DNA of 64,000 bases from Candidatus Obscuribacter sp. (GCA_021772095.1 JADYXR010000204.1:105317-169316); one strand, 5' to 3'. Shown: positions 17,571 to 27,056, counted from the stretch's first letter. The notes: generated from the letters alone by a model not told the origin. Numbers and translations are program-made.

Positions 17571-17767
17571 GTTTGCACACTAAGATTCGGCTTTGAATCG
17601 AAACTTGCATCGGCAGGTTTCATGAATTCGTTCCAATCGCTTGAAACATGAGCATTTCCTTCAATTGCATCGGAGGGGTTGCCTGTTTGTGTGTTATGAC
17701 TAGATACATCTTTTATATATGCAATTGCGCCCTCGACAAAGGCTGGCGCGTCGGATAGTCTGGCAGC

Positions 17768-19666
17768 ATGGATTTAGCAGGAACATTGCCGCCTCAACTT
17801 AGCGCCGAACTCGTGGATGTGCTCGAAAAGCATTGGGGCATTCGCAGTTTGCGTCAGCTGCAGCAGCCCGCGATTGCGGCGGTGCTGGCTCGGCGTGATT
17901 CTCTCGTCGTGCTTCCGACTGGCGGTGGCAAGTCATTGTGTTACCAGGCACCAGCTCTGTTGAGCAGAGGTGTTACTGTCGTGGTATCGCCTTTGATATC
18001 ACTCATGAAAGATCAAGTTGACGGCTTGCGCAGTTCCGGCGTTAACGCGGTGAGACTGGACAGTTCCCTTTCACTGGAAGAAAGACAGTTTGCCGATCGA
18101 GAACTTCGTGCAGGTAGAGTCAAATTGCTTTTTGTCTCTCCCGAACGCCTGATGCAGAGCGATTTTACGATGCTGCTTCAGGATATTGGTTTAAACGCAA
18201 TCGCGATTGACGAAGCTCACTGTATCAGTCAATGGGGGCATGATTTCCGCCCTGAGTATCGTCAGCTCAAACGTTTGCGCGATATGTTTCCCGGTGCATC
18301 GCTTCACGCGTACACCGCGACTGCGACAGAACGCGTTCGCAAAGACATTCTCGAGCAGCTCGATCTTATCAATCCTGAAGTTCTGATTGGAAACTTTGAC
18401 AGACCGAATTTGACTTATCGAGTGGTTCCGCGCAGAGGCGATCAGATCAATCAAGTGCTTGACGTTTTGTCGCGACATAAAAGCGAAGGCGGGATCATTT
18501 ATTGCATCAGCCGCAATGACGTCAACACGCTTGCCGGGCAGCTCAACAAAGCCGGCGTCAAAGCGATGGCATATCATGCCGGACTGTCTGCCATCGAGCG
18601 CAGCAAAACCCAAGATGCATTTCTTGAAGAATCATGCGACGTTGTCGTCGCCACCGTCGCATTCGGAATGGGCATCGACCGCAGCAACGTGCGATTTGTT
18701 TTGCACACAGGCATGCCGAAATCGTTGGAACACTATCAACAAGAAACGGGACGCGCTGGACGAGACGGTCTCGGTGCAGAATGCGTTTTGCTTTCATCCG
18801 GCCAGGACTTTTTCACATGGAAAGGTCTGATGGAAAAAGCTGCTCGTGAGTCGCAATCAGAGAGCAGTCACCTCGACAGTTCGCTCGGTCACTTGAACGA
18901 TATGTGGCGCTATTGCCGCAGTTCTGTTTGCCGTCACCGCTCGCTGGTGAATTACTTCGGACAAGAATACCTCGAAGAAAAATGCGACGCTTGCGATCAT
19001 TGTCTCGGTGAGACAGTTATGGTGCCTGATGCCGATGTGATCGCGCAGAAGATTGTATCCTGCGTCGCCAGAGTGCGAGGATCTTACGGAATCGGTTATC
19101 TCGTTTCGATTCTTCGCGGCGAAAAAATTGCGAAAATCAAAGAGCGCGGACACGATCAGATCAGCACGTTTGGTTTGCTGAAACAGCATGATGCCTTCGA
19201 TATCCGTGATTGGATGTATCAGTTGATCGGTCATGGCGCTTTATCGCAAATTGAAATTGAAACATCTTTCGGTAAAGGAATGCCCGTTGTTCGATTGAAC
19301 AAAGAATCAATGGTTGTTTTGCGCGGCGAAAAAAGCTACCGACTGCTGCAACCTCTGAAGGCGAAGAAAGGTGGCAAAGGTGCTGTGGCTGCCCATCGCA
19401 AAGACGAAGATGGCTGGGAAGGCGTTGATCGCGATCTGTTTGAAGAACTTCGATCGCTTCGCAAAACTATTGCAGATGAAATTGGCATGCCACCATATAT
19501 AGTGTTCCACGACGCGACGCTGCGTGAATTCGCCAGAAGCCGTCCGTCCAGCCTCGAAGCAATGAGGCAAGTTCCGGGCGTCGGTGATGCGAAGCTCCGC
19601 AACTTCGGCGCAAAATTCTTGGCGCATATTTCAACATCGACGAAATCCGGCGCTACCGTAAGTTGA
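17768..19666 (+). CDS. recQ: ATP-dependent DNA helicase RecQ
   Basis: 632 residues, the normal RecQ length, with all three parts of the family. The superfamily 2 helicase core carries Walker A LPTGGGKS (49-56), DEAH (148-151) with the RecQ-specific aromatic-rich loop ISQWGHDFRPEY, and motif VI QETGRAGRDG. The RQC part has the zinc-binding Cys set (YCRSSVCRHRS...KCDACDHC). The C-terminal HRDC domain ends with LEAMRQVPGVGDAKLRNFG. It unwinds 3'-5' at recombination intermediates, gaps and stalled forks. The gene stands alone, starts with ATG and has a poor ribosome site. No unusual feature. Confidence 0.97.
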   Translation: MDLAGTLPPQLSAELVDVLEKHWGIRSLRQLQQPAIAAVLARRDSLVVLPTGGGKSLCYQAPALLSRGVTVVVSPLISLMKDQVDGLRSSGVNAVRLDSSLSLEERQFADRELRAGRVKLLFVSPERLMQSDFTMLLQDIGLNAIAIDEAHCISQWGHDFRPEYRQLKRLRDMFPGASLHAYTATATERVRKDILEQLDLINPEVLIGNFDRPNLTYRVVPRRGDQINQVLDVLSRHKSEGGIIYCISRNDVNTLAGQLNKAGVKAMAYHAGLSAIERSKTQDAFLEESCDVVVATVAFGMGIDRSNVRFVLHTGMPKSLEHYQQETGRAGRDGLGAECVLLSSGQDFFTWKGLMEKAARESQSESSHLDSSLGHLNDMWRYCRSSVCRHRSLVNYFGQEYLEEKCDACDHCLGETVMVPDADVIAQKIVSCVARVRGSYGIGYLVSILRGEKIAKIKERGHDQISTFGLLKQHDAFDIRDWMYQLIGHGALSQIEIETSFGKGMPVVRLNKESMVVLRGEKSYRLLQPLKAKKGGKGAVAAHRKDEDGWEGVDRDLFEELRSLRKTIADEIGMPPYIVFHDATLREFARSRPSSLEAMRQVPGVGDAKLRNFGAKFLAHISTSTKSGATVS

Positions 19667-19724
19667 GTCGGCTGAATTTGTCGTCGTCACTGTAACTTGA
19701 GTCGTTTGTCCGTGTCGTTCGCGG

Positions 19725-19746
19725 CTGCCCGTAAGCGACAGGGCAG
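19725..19746 (+). terminator. Possible hairpin after recQ
   Basis: Inverted repeat CTGCCC / GGGCAG with a 10-base loop, 58 bases after the recQ stop codon. No T-run follows, so termination is only suggested. Confidence 0.3.
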
Positions 19747-19822
19747 GGTAGACATCTATTCCTGGGCACCGTAACTGATGATTTTAGGAATCGATTAGTA
19801 GCTGAGGCTGAGGCGATTTCGC

Positions 19823-20287
19823 TTAGGGTTTGTTTGCGCCGCTAATTTGAAACGTGTTGTACTTCTTCACTAGACTGGGAATTTGATTGTTCATCACTGA
19901 CGTTTTACCGCTGGTAGACAACTTGACCCGAAGTTCCATGAGCTCAGGTGAAGTGTATTTCGAATTAACATATTCACTGATGGTCATCCTCTTACTGAAA
20001 TCCGGGCGTAGCTGACATGCCCTGCGGTGAGCATTCGCGCCTGCGTTCGAGACCAGTGAATTAGGGCTGTTCTGCGATATTTGGTCACAACAACTGGAAG
20101 AATTGCTTCCCAGCGACAGAGATGATCCCGTATTAGTGTCACAGAGTGTGGTTACTTGCGTGACCGGAAGAGATTTAGATTTGACTTGTTCTTGGGCGAA
20201 AGCTGGTTCAGCAAGCACACCGGCGGTGAAAGTCAGACATAGTAAAAGGACAGACAATTTTTCGCGCTTATTAGTTTCCCAAGACAT
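19823..20287 (-). CDS. Small secreted protein of unknown function
   Basis: 154 residues from the ATG at 20287, chosen because GGGAGGCG lies 5-6 bases upstream; the frame is open 19 codons further without such a site. A clear signal peptide is seen (KLSVLLLCLTFTAGVLAEPAFA, cleavage near QEQ). The mature part is Ser/Asn-rich with a Cys pair (SSSCCDQ) and further single Cys residues, then a helical end (SEYVNSKYTSPELMELRVKL). No family recognised. It is convergent with recQ. Confidence 0.65.
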   Translation of the reverse strand: MSWETNKREKLSVLLLCLTFTAGVLAEPAFAQEQVKSKSLPVTQVTTLCDTNTGSSLSLGSNSSSCCDQISQNSPNSLVSNAGANAHRRACQLRPDFSKRMTISEYVNSKYTSPELMELRVKLSTSGKTSVMNNQIPSLVKKYNTFQISGANKP

Positions 20288-20576
20288 GGTATCGCCTCCC
20301 GGCACTGGACTGGCAAAACGTTCTCTAGCTTTATTACTCCGCAAGCGGTCAGAAATGTCGGCACAACGGTTGTCGCCTGCTCACTTACTCGGTCGGTTTT
20401 AGTAATCGCACACGGATGCGGCTGCTTCCGCGAAGATCTGAATTCTAGATCTATCATGCCAGCGAAGTGTGGCTATTGTGTACCCTGGCCATTGGACGGT
20501 TTAATAGTTCATAAAAACAGCTCAAGCGGAAGCGCCAAGTTCGGGACGCGGACTCTGTTAGCGGGCTGGGCTGTAG

Positions 20577-20825
20577 ATCACAGACCTCGAGCCGGTGTTC
20601 GGCTTAAAGCAATTGGAAATCCTTGCCCTTGGAGGGAATCGAGTAATCGACAAAACGCTGGACAAAGTTGCCGAATCACCCAATCTGAAAGGAATTGATG
20701 TAACCCACTGCGATGGCGTAAGTTCTATAAGCTTAGATAAAATGCGAAGAAAATTTCCCAAGTTGGATATTTTAAGTCCAGCCCGTTCCAATTGTTTACC
20801 TGGTGCGATTGAAGGATATCACTGA
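20577..20825 (+). pseudogene. Leucine-rich-repeat protein fragment
   Basis: An in-frame stretch of about 82 codons after a TAG at 20574 reads ITDLEPVFGLKQLEILALGG, then NRVIDKTLDKVAESPNLKGI and later FPKLDIL. That is two to three ribonuclease-inhibitor-like leucine-rich repeats without any N-terminal part. A GTG at 20595 could start a 76-residue protein, but there is no ribosome site. Most likely the 3' remnant of a larger LRR gene. It lies in the otherwise gene-free 20288-20829 interval. Confidence 0.45.
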
Positions 20826-20829
20826 GGAG

Positions 20830-22095
20830 CTAGTTTGGCGGTGCGTGAAATACCAGAACAATGAACGCGGCCGCGAACATCGCAACAAACGAGAAGCCAA
20901 CTTTTAATCCAAAGCGTTTCGATCCGGTAGTAAATGCGATACCAGTTTTAAATATTGCGTTCATCATCGCGGCGAGAAGCAACGATGTAATAGCAAGACG
21001 ATTGTCCACTTTTCCAGAGTGAAACAAATCCGCCACGGTGACCGCGATGGCGTCTACGTCCATCATTCCGCCGATACAGCTTGTCCAAATCAAACTGTGA
21101 GTGCCGAAGTAAACAGTGCTCGCTTTGGTCAAGAAAATTATTACCGCCAGAACAGCACCGAATTTTAAAGCTGGTCCCAACGTAAATGGGTTGCCCAGAT
21201 CGATGGTGCCGGTTTTATCGGTGGGCGTTACTTGTGGAGGCGTTTTAATAAACGTTGCGATCAAAAAGCCGACGGTGCCGGCTGCGAGCAGTGGCCATAC
21301 TGCCACCACCGCTAGTTTCGGACTGACGACGGAAAGAAACGCCAGAATTCTGGGAAATTGCACAGCATTAGCCAGTGAAGTCGCTTGCCAGAAGACATTC
21401 TCATTTTCCGGCTCTTCGTGCATATCTTTCGAAAATGCTTGCGTTGTGGCCGTTGTCGACGCCAGTCCACCCAACACTGCAGTCAGTTTTATTCCAATGG
21501 ACTGTCCTAAAAATTTTTCGAAAAAATATCCGACGAACGAAACGGATGAAACGAGAATGACGAACATCCAGATTCGTTGAAAGTTGAACGCGTCGAAAGG
21601 TCCCATGTCTCCCGGCGGCAGGAGCGGATAGATGATGAAGATCAGCGCTAAAAATCGCAGCGTATCGCTGAACTCTACAGTTGTGATCGTTTCTCTGAAA
21701 AATCTCTGGAGCTTATCTTTAGCTTCCAAAAACAAAGTGAGGATGATCGACAAGCCAATTGCAGTTGTTTGTCCGTGTTCGAAGTCATCTGACGAGCCTG
21801 CAAACGCGAGGCAAAAAACGGCTAGAATAGCCAGATCCGTGGTGAATCCGGATCCTTCCAGAGTGCTTGTGCGCGATCGAAACGCGGTGATAAAAACAAG
21901 AATAGCCAGCACCGCGGATACTGTCAGCCAATTATTTTCCATCATGCCGCACAACGAGCCGACGATGGCAATGATTACAAATTCCCTGACACCGATGTGT
22001 CCGGACGGTTTTACGGCTTCACGCTGAGCACCAACGAGGATCCCTATCAACAGGGCCTCGATGATTGGTATCCAGTGTAAGTGAATAGGCGGCAC
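20830..22095 (-). CDS. MgtC/SapB-like membrane protein with DUF4010
   Basis: About 421 residues from GTG at 22095, which has AGGG about 10 bases upstream; a TTG at 22119 is an alternative. About twelve membrane helices. The N-terminal part matches the MgtC/SapB fold (EALLIGILVGAQREAV, GVREFVIIAIVGSLCGMM). The remaining two thirds match DUF4010, with LGGLASTTATTQAFSKD and GGMMDVDAIAVTVADL. The fused form is widespread in bacteria, and its transported or sensed substrate is not established. The gene lies next to an acyltransferase in the same direction (40-base gap), so co-transcription is likely. Confidence 0.9.
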   Translation of the reverse strand: MPPIHLHWIPIIEALLIGILVGAQREAVKPSGHIGVREFVIIAIVGSLCGMMENNWLTVSAVLAILVFITAFRSRTSTLEGSGFTTDLAILAVFCLAFAGSSDDFEHGQTTAIGLSIILTLFLEAKDKLQRFFRETITTVEFSDTLRFLALIFIIYPLLPPGDMGPFDAFNFQRIWMFVILVSSVSFVGYFFEKFLGQSIGIKLTAVLGGLASTTATTQAFSKDMHEEPENENVFWQATSLANAVQFPRILAFLSVVSPKLAVVAVWPLLAAGTVGFLIATFIKTPPQVTPTDKTGTIDLGNPFTLGPALKFGAVLAVIIFLTKASTVYFGTHSLIWTSCIGGMMDVDAIAVTVADLFHSGKVDNRLAITSLLLAAMMNAIFKTGIAFTTGSKRFGLKVGFSFVAMFAAAFIVLVFHAPPN

Positions 22096-22135
22096 ACGCT
22101 GGTTATACCCTAATCTCAATTAGAGATAAACAAAA

Positions 22136-23077
22136 TTATGTGGTGCTCTTTTCGTGCTTCGAGCGGCGACGAGCTGCAGAGCGCTTCTTGGCGGCTTTTT
22201 GCAAAATCATCAAACGCTGCACATAACTATCTGTCGCTTTATCGGCATCATCTTGCAGGGTCAGTCCCCTGGCGATCTCGTCGAGATCGGCTGCTTTTGG
22301 TGTCACTTTGAACGGTTTGCCGACAATTGCATACGCGCCATAATTTTGGTGTCCGAATAAATTTCTGAACTTCTTAAATCCAAGCGCTTGTACCGCTTTT
22401 TGAAACATGGTCGCTTCGCTTGGATCGGTTCTATAATGCACCCCGATTGGCACTATCCAGATCGGTTCTTTGCGTTTGCGCGCTGCTAATTTCGCGATTG
22501 CCATGGTACCGGATTTGAAGTCAGTCCGTCTGACCTCCTCATCTGGTACCAATTGCCCTTGCGGGAAAATTATCATGGTTACATCGGGACCACCGTTAGC
22601 AAGCGCCGAGATCGCCGCTTTGAACGCCTTTGCACGACCTTCTTGCGATTCTTCATCCACGGCAATTGCGCCTGTTAGTGTTCCAATCCATCCGCGCAGA
22701 CCGGTTACTTCCGTTGTTCTAATCAGGTAATACATCGTTCTGATGCCGAGTAATGAAGAAATTATTGAACCGTCGCCGGCATCGACGTGAAACGGAGCGA
22801 TGATCGTGGGACCGCTTTTAGGAAGCCGGTTTCGACCGAGAATTTTGATCGGACCAACTTCGAGAAATCCGAGAATAATGCACAACGTTCTCATCAAAAG
22901 CGCGGTTAAGAAATACGGTTGTGGTGGCACATAGCCACCTTGGCGAACCTTCTCTACGTGCGGCTCCCAATATTTTACACGCCCTTGAACCATTCGAAAA
23001 ATAAGCGCAGTCGTGCTCAACAAGAACACCGAAACCACGGCGAGAATTGGAATTAAAATGTCAGGCAGTGGTGGCAC
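22136..23077 (-). CDS. PlsC-type 1-acylglycerol-3-phosphate acyltransferase-like protein
   Basis: 313 residues. GTG start with CAGGAG 8 bases upstream. An N-terminal membrane helix (ILIPILAVVSVFLLSTTALIF) and a second hydrophobic segment precede the acyltransferase domain. The HX4D catalytic motif is present as FHVDAGD, and the substrate-binding motif appears as FPQGQLVPDE where classical PlsC has FPEGTR. That shift means the acceptor may not be lysophosphatidic acid. The C-terminus is basic (KKRSAARRRSKHEK). It is followed on the same strand by the MgtC-like gene. Confidence 0.85.
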   Translation of the reverse strand: MPPLPDILIPILAVVSVFLLSTTALIFRMVQGRVKYWEPHVEKVRQGGYVPPQPYFLTALLMRTLCIILGFLEVGPIKILGRNRLPKSGPTIIAPFHVDAGDGSIISSLLGIRTMYYLIRTTEVTGLRGWIGTLTGAIAVDEESQEGRAKAFKAAISALANGGPDVTMIIFPQGQLVPDEEVRRTDFKSGTMAIAKLAARKRKEPIWIVPIGVHYRTDPSEATMFQKAVQALGFKKFRNLFGHQNYGAYAIVGKPFKVTPKAADLDEIARGLTLQDDADKATDSYVQRLMILQKAAKKRSAARRRSKHEKSTT

Positions 23078-23165
23078 TGTTTAATCTCCTGAGCGCTACT
23101 TCTTCTTACCCGGAACTTTTTCCCGGACGTCGCGCGGAATAAAGCGATTTTGCTGTACTGCATCG

Positions 23166-24131
23166 TCACTTGAATTTCAGCATAGTGCTGATTCCGACCA
23201 TCGCCGCGTATAAACATAGGATGGCAACATAACCTCTGATGTTATCTTTAGTCGGATTGACGCCAGTCGGAAATAGCCAGAAGTTAAACAGTTTGATTGC
23301 CAGCGGCATCAACACTAGACTGATCAGGCAAACGCTCACAGTCAATCCCAGGAACAGTGACAACGAAGGTCCGAGTGGTGCTAGTAATGGTGGCACAATT
23401 TCTCGTTGCAGGACGATCACCGGGAAAAGCACAAGCAGCACGAGCATGGCCGTTTTAAATCTCGGCGGCGTCTTGCCGGTCAGGGGATCCCGCGGAAACC
23501 AGCCTGGAAAGGCGCTCGTCAAAGCCATGAGATCGTATCTGAGCAAATGTTCTGCTTCCGATAGAAGTCTTTTCCGAACGTCGGAAGAAAACCACTGATC
23601 CAGAGCGGCCGGAGAATCAAAACGAAGTAGTGTTATCCACGGTGCCTTGGTTCCTGGTGCCGGTGGTTGCACGAAAGTGCCCTGATATCCCGGGGCATTG
23701 GTCTGTGCGGTGTGAATTTGAGCGACCCAGTTTCTGTATTCTTCTTCCTTGCCTGGTTTGACGTGCGTTATTATCGCAGTCGCCACGTTTGACGTCGCGG
23801 CATAATGTTCCATTTGAAACTGCGACATCTCGAGCATGTTTTGATCAAGAAGCGGAACTATTTCTTCAAGCAAACGATGCAGAGCAGAGCCGCCTTGCCA
23901 TTCGGCGATGTGTTCCATTTTTTCAAATCGTTGAAGTAACGTCCACTCAGGCGCGTTGACTGCCGATGGCGGAATAATTTCTGCGTTGACGTGACCGGGC
24001 ATTCGCATTCCGGTAGTCATCACGCGTACGAGCCAATCAGCGACTTTCGGCGGTTGGTGAGCGTGAAAATTTAGTTTTAAAATCCAGGTTGGTAATTCCT
24101 GATCTTTAGTTGCATCTTTTGAGTTATTCAT
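23166..24131 (-). CDS. Tandem antibiotic-biosynthesis-monooxygenase (ABM) domain protein with membrane tail
   Basis: About 321 residues. Two ferredoxin-like ABM domains stand in tandem: the first (about 10-105) with PEWTLLQRFEKMEHIAEWQG, the second (about 110-205) with IITHVKPGKEEEYRNWVAQI and PWITLLRFDSPAALDQW. Three membrane helices fill the C-terminal 100 residues (TAMLVLLVLFPVIVLQ; LFLGLTVSVCLISLVLM; GYVAILCLYAAMVGISTML). Proteins of this shape are known in many bacteria; the chemistry is unproven. ATG at 24131 is preferred over GTG at 24140. The leader carries the short repeats at 24141-24208, and panE ends just upstream. Confidence 0.82.
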   Translation of the reverse strand: MNNSKDATKDQELPTWILKLNFHAHQPPKVADWLVRVMTTGMRMPGHVNAEIIPPSAVNAPEWTLLQRFEKMEHIAEWQGGSALHRLLEEIVPLLDQNMLEMSQFQMEHYAATSNVATAIITHVKPGKEEEYRNWVAQIHTAQTNAPGYQGTFVQPPAPGTKAPWITLLRFDSPAALDQWFSSDVRKRLLSEAEHLLRYDLMALTSAFPGWFPRDPLTGKTPPRFKTAMLVLLVLFPVIVLQREIVPPLLAPLGPSLSLFLGLTVSVCLISLVLMPLAIKLFNFWLFPTGVNPTKDNIRGYVAILCLYAAMVGISTMLKFK

Positions 24132-24140
24132 GACGTCCAC

Positions 24141-24208
24141 TCATTAAGTTCGTTCATTCATTACATTCACGCATTCATTACGGCGCTGATCCATTACGTC
24201 AATCATTA
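24141..24208. repeat. CATTCATTAC-like short repeats in a leader
   Basis: Six or seven imperfect copies of TCATTA(C/A) with CATTCATTAC expansions (for example around 24154, 24172, 24191 and 24203) fill the space between panE and the ABM gene. On the transcribed strand this becomes a series of AATGA elements upstream of the start codon. Confidence 0.5.
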
Positions 24209-25144
24209 CTTTCTACCATTCGATGCACTGCCATCGATGAACGGTGATAACACATCAACCAAAACTCGATTGACAGGTGTTTCGACAGCGAGTGATTTGC
24301 CAAGTTCCACGACCTTGCCGCTTAGCCAGGGCAGTTCCAAACGATTGCCCTGTTCGAGATCGTGTTGCATCGATGATGTCACATCTGGTGATAAGTTGTC
24401 CCAATATTCCAGTCGCCGTTCGACTAAGGAGTCATCGAATGTGATACCACGTGCTTTAGCGACTGCGATTGCTTCAGTCATTACATCAATCAGGAGCTGC
24501 CGGGTGCTTGGATGTGAGCGCACTGGTCCGATCGTTTGTCGGGTCGCAGCCGTAACAGCACTCATTGCGACCAGAAAAACAAATTTTTCCCAGATCGCCT
24601 TTTCGATATCCGTGTGGATTTCGGCTTCGAGTCCGGCTTTTAAACAGGCTTGTTGCAAAGCTTCCAGTCGTTTAGAGGACGGTTTGCCATACTCGCCAAA
24701 GACCAGACGCTGAACCGTGCCTTTCTGGGTAACGACGCCCGGTTCCGAGATGGTTGCGGCTACATAACTGACACCACCGACAGTGTGATCGGCACCGTAG
24801 TGTGATCTAAAAATCTCGTCTTTCGAAATACCGTTTTGTAGCGAAATGATAGCGGTTTCTTCAGACACCAGTGGCTTGATTTTTAAAGCTGCATCTTCGG
24901 TATCCCAAAGTTTCACGCTGACAAAAACTACATCAACCGGTCCAATCGAGGAGGGATCATCGGTAGCCTGAGCCGGCTTCAGAAGCGCGCTTCCGACTTC
25001 GTCGCTGACCAGGCTTAAACCGTTCTGTTTTATCGCTGCCAGGTGCGCACCGCGAGCGATAAAGTGCACATCGCATCCAGCTTGCGCGAGACGCGCACCG
25101 AATACGCCACCAACACCGCCCGTCCCCATTACCGCAATCTTCAC
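24206..25144 (-). CDS. panE: 2-dehydropantoate 2-reductase (ketopantoate reductase)
   Basis: 312 residues from GTG at 25144, preceded by CGGAG; the frame opens 8 codons upstream at a TTG. The N-terminal Rossmann motif is immediate: KIAVMGTGGVGGVFGARLA. The family features VVFVSVKLWDTEDA, LQNGIS, the conserved Lys of EKAIWEKFVFLVAMSA and the C-terminal DVTSSMQHDLEQGNRLELPW are all present. It would reduce ketopantoate with NADPH in the pantothenate/CoA pathway in the cytosol. No other pantothenate gene is nearby. Related paralogues act on other 2-keto acids, so the pathway assignment is likely rather than certain. Confidence 0.92.
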   Translation of the reverse strand: MKIAVMGTGGVGGVFGARLAQAGCDVHFIARGAHLAAIKQNGLSLVSDEVGSALLKPAQATDDPSSIGPVDVVFVSVKLWDTEDAALKIKPLVSEETAIISLQNGISKDEIFRSHYGADHTVGGVSYVAATISEPGVVTQKGTVQRLVFGEYGKPSSKRLEALQQACLKAGLEAEIHTDIEKAIWEKFVFLVAMSAVTAATRQTIGPVRSHPSTRQLLIDVMTEAIAVAKARGITFDDSLVERRLEYWDNLSPDVTSSMQHDLEQGNRLELPWLSGKVVELGKSLAVETPVNRVLVDVLSPFIDGSASNGRK

Positions 25145-25205
25145 TTCAAATCTCCGTTGTCGTTGCAAGATGCCGCATCAAACAATTTTATAAACTCACC
25201 AAAAA

Positions 25206-26267
25206 CTACCGAAATTCGATAAAGCCACGCTTGTAAAGCCAGATCAGCAAACCACCTGATACGCACAACATCGAGCCGAGGCACAGGTAGTAGCCCAGAG
25301 GAAAGTTGACTTCAGGAATCTGAAAGTTCATTCCATAAATACCAGCTATTAGAGTTGGTGGAAGAAACAGTGTCGCGATTATGGTCAGGATCTTTGTGGT
25401 CTCGTTAGTGCGAAGCCCGAGGCCGGAAACATAGACATCCATTATGTCGTAAGACATTTCTCTGTAGGTTTCGAATAATCTCAAAACTGATGATGCCTCT
25501 TCATGGCATTGACTGAATTCGAGCTTGCCATCAGCAGATATGAAGGTAGTCTTCGAACGAGCCAAAACATGCGTGACTGTCTCAATCGGCCACACGCTTT
25601 TTAGAAAAATCCACACCAACTGCTGTGCGCGGTTGATCATATCGAGTTCGATTTTTCCGGGATTTTTGATTATACGGGTTTGCAGTGATTCAAGTTTGGC
25701 ACCACCGGCGGTGAGTACGTCGTGATAACTGCGAATTACATTTTCAAGCAGGTCCGCTGCCAAACGGTCACAAGTAAATCCCGCCACGCGTTCTTCCTGC
25801 GCGAACAGCCGGTGCACGACAGCAGAGAAGACATCATCGTGACTGAACTGCCTGGTTATAAGAATATTTTTTCCGAGGAAAAAATTCACCATCTCCAAAC
25901 CATCGAATTGCGAAGTGACGAACGGTCTGAGCACGGTCCAGAAAATGCCCGATGGAGAGTCCTCGATAAAGGAGCGAGCATGCGGATTTTTTAACTGCTT
26001 GAGATTTTCATCGGAAATATCGGTATATGCTGCGAGACCTTTCCAGAAATCAGCATCGAGCGTACCGGTCAAATGAAGCCAGAGGCACTGGTCGCCAACC
26101 TGATCTTTTAATTCGTCAAAACCGACAAATCCGGTTTTTGCGAAACCGTGTTCTGCGATGTAGTGCACTTGCACCCGCGGTTCGACGAGGTCCGGGAGGC
26201 TTGGCACCATCTCGAAGCTCTGGACGCAAAATGTGCGACGGCCGTGATTGAAAGTGAGTATTTCCAT
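25206..26267 (-). CDS. CorA-family divalent metal ion transporter
   Basis: 353 residues from ATG at 26267, with GAGGCG at good distance; the frame runs 49 codons further without support. A large cytoplasmic N-terminal domain with long helices is followed by two C-terminal membrane helices. The signature GMN is present in GIYGMNFQIPEVNFPLGYY, ending with a short basic tail (YKRGFIEFR). Homopentameric Mg2+ (or Co2+/Ni2+/Zn2+) channel by family. Nickel is of interest because hyp genes are present in the window, but nothing here shows selectivity. It is followed on the same strand by panE. Confidence 0.92.
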   Translation of the reverse strand: MEILTFNHGRRTFCVQSFEMVPSLPDLVEPRVQVHYIAEHGFAKTGFVGFDELKDQVGDQCLWLHLTGTLDADFWKGLAAYTDISDENLKQLKNPHARSFIEDSPSGIFWTVLRPFVTSQFDGLEMVNFFLGKNILITRQFSHDDVFSAVVHRLFAQEERVAGFTCDRLAADLLENVIRSYHDVLTAGGAKLESLQTRIIKNPGKIELDMINRAQQLVWIFLKSVWPIETVTHVLARSKTTFISADGKLEFSQCHEEASSVLRLFETYREMSYDIMDVYVSGLGLRTNETTKILTIIATLFLPPTLIAGIYGMNFQIPEVNFPLGYYLCLGSMLCVSGGLLIWLYKRGFIEFR

Positions 26268-26507
26268 GATGAACTGCGCCTCTTCAATCTCTATGATAGA
26301 AATCGAACGTTTACTATACCATGGTAAATCGACTGAGCGGCTGAACCACACGCTCTTACGAGCCGTCTCCCGGAGGCGTATCGTCACAATTAAGCGGTGT
26401 TGTGCCGCCACCAATTGGGAAGATTCTTTAAGACAAACTAAGGACCGAGTATCGTCCTTGTCAACCGGGTAGAATGGTCATACTTGTAGCTTTGCGTAGA
26501 GGTTCAA

Positions 26508-27056
26508 ATGCCTTCAGAAGAAGCGCTTCCGAAAATATGTCCGAGTTGCCGGGGCAAAGATGTCACCGACTTCAATAAGTGCAGATTTTGTGGTACCAGA
26601 TATGATGCTGTCATTGAGGTTAAGAAGTCGAAGGGCAGTAATATATTTGTCCGTAACTTGGGTTTGATAGTTCTTGTCGGCGCACTTGTAGGCACGGGCA
26701 GTTTGCTCAACCAGATGACTCGGGGCCAGCAAGCCGAAGATATGAAACCGCTTGCCGCTACGATAAAAGCTGCAAATCGACCTCGAATTCTCGAATTCTA
26801 CGCGGATTGGTGCGGACCATGCCGCGCTTACGGACCGGTTGTCGAAGCGGCTCGAGCAAAATATTCCAGCAAGGTCGACTTTCAACGATTGAACGTCGAC
26901 GATCCGACGAGCCGAGAATTAGCCACGATGTGCAATGTCAGCGCGATTCCGCGCACCTGTATTTTCGACAAGGACGGTAATTCGGTGGTTGACTTCACAG
27001 GTGGTGTCAGCGCCGATCAGTTGGATGAACACTTGCGCAAAGTCATTTCGAACTGA
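26508..27056 (+). CDS. Membrane-anchored thioredoxin with N-terminal zinc ribbon
   Basis: 182 residues in three parts: a four-Cys zinc ribbon (CPSCRGKDVTDFNKCRFCG, residues 11-29), one membrane helix (about 47-66), and a thioredoxin domain with active site WCGPC in EFYADWCGPCRAYGPV and the cis-proline segment VSAIPRTCIFD. If the helix inserts with the zinc ribbon inside, the thioredoxin domain faces the periplasm, which suggests disulfide reduction, for example of apocytochromes. The zinc ribbon plus TlpA-like arrangement is uncommon to my knowledge. A good start is provided by GTAGAGGTTCAA upstream of ATG. Confidence 0.88.
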   Translation: MPSEEALPKICPSCRGKDVTDFNKCRFCGTRYDAVIEVKKSKGSNIFVRNLGLIVLVGALVGTGSLLNQMTRGQQAEDMKPLAATIKAANRPRILEFYADWCGPCRAYGPVVEAARAKYSSKVDFQRLNVDDPTSRELATMCNVSAIPRTCIFDKDGNSVVDFTGGVSADQLDEHLRKVISN

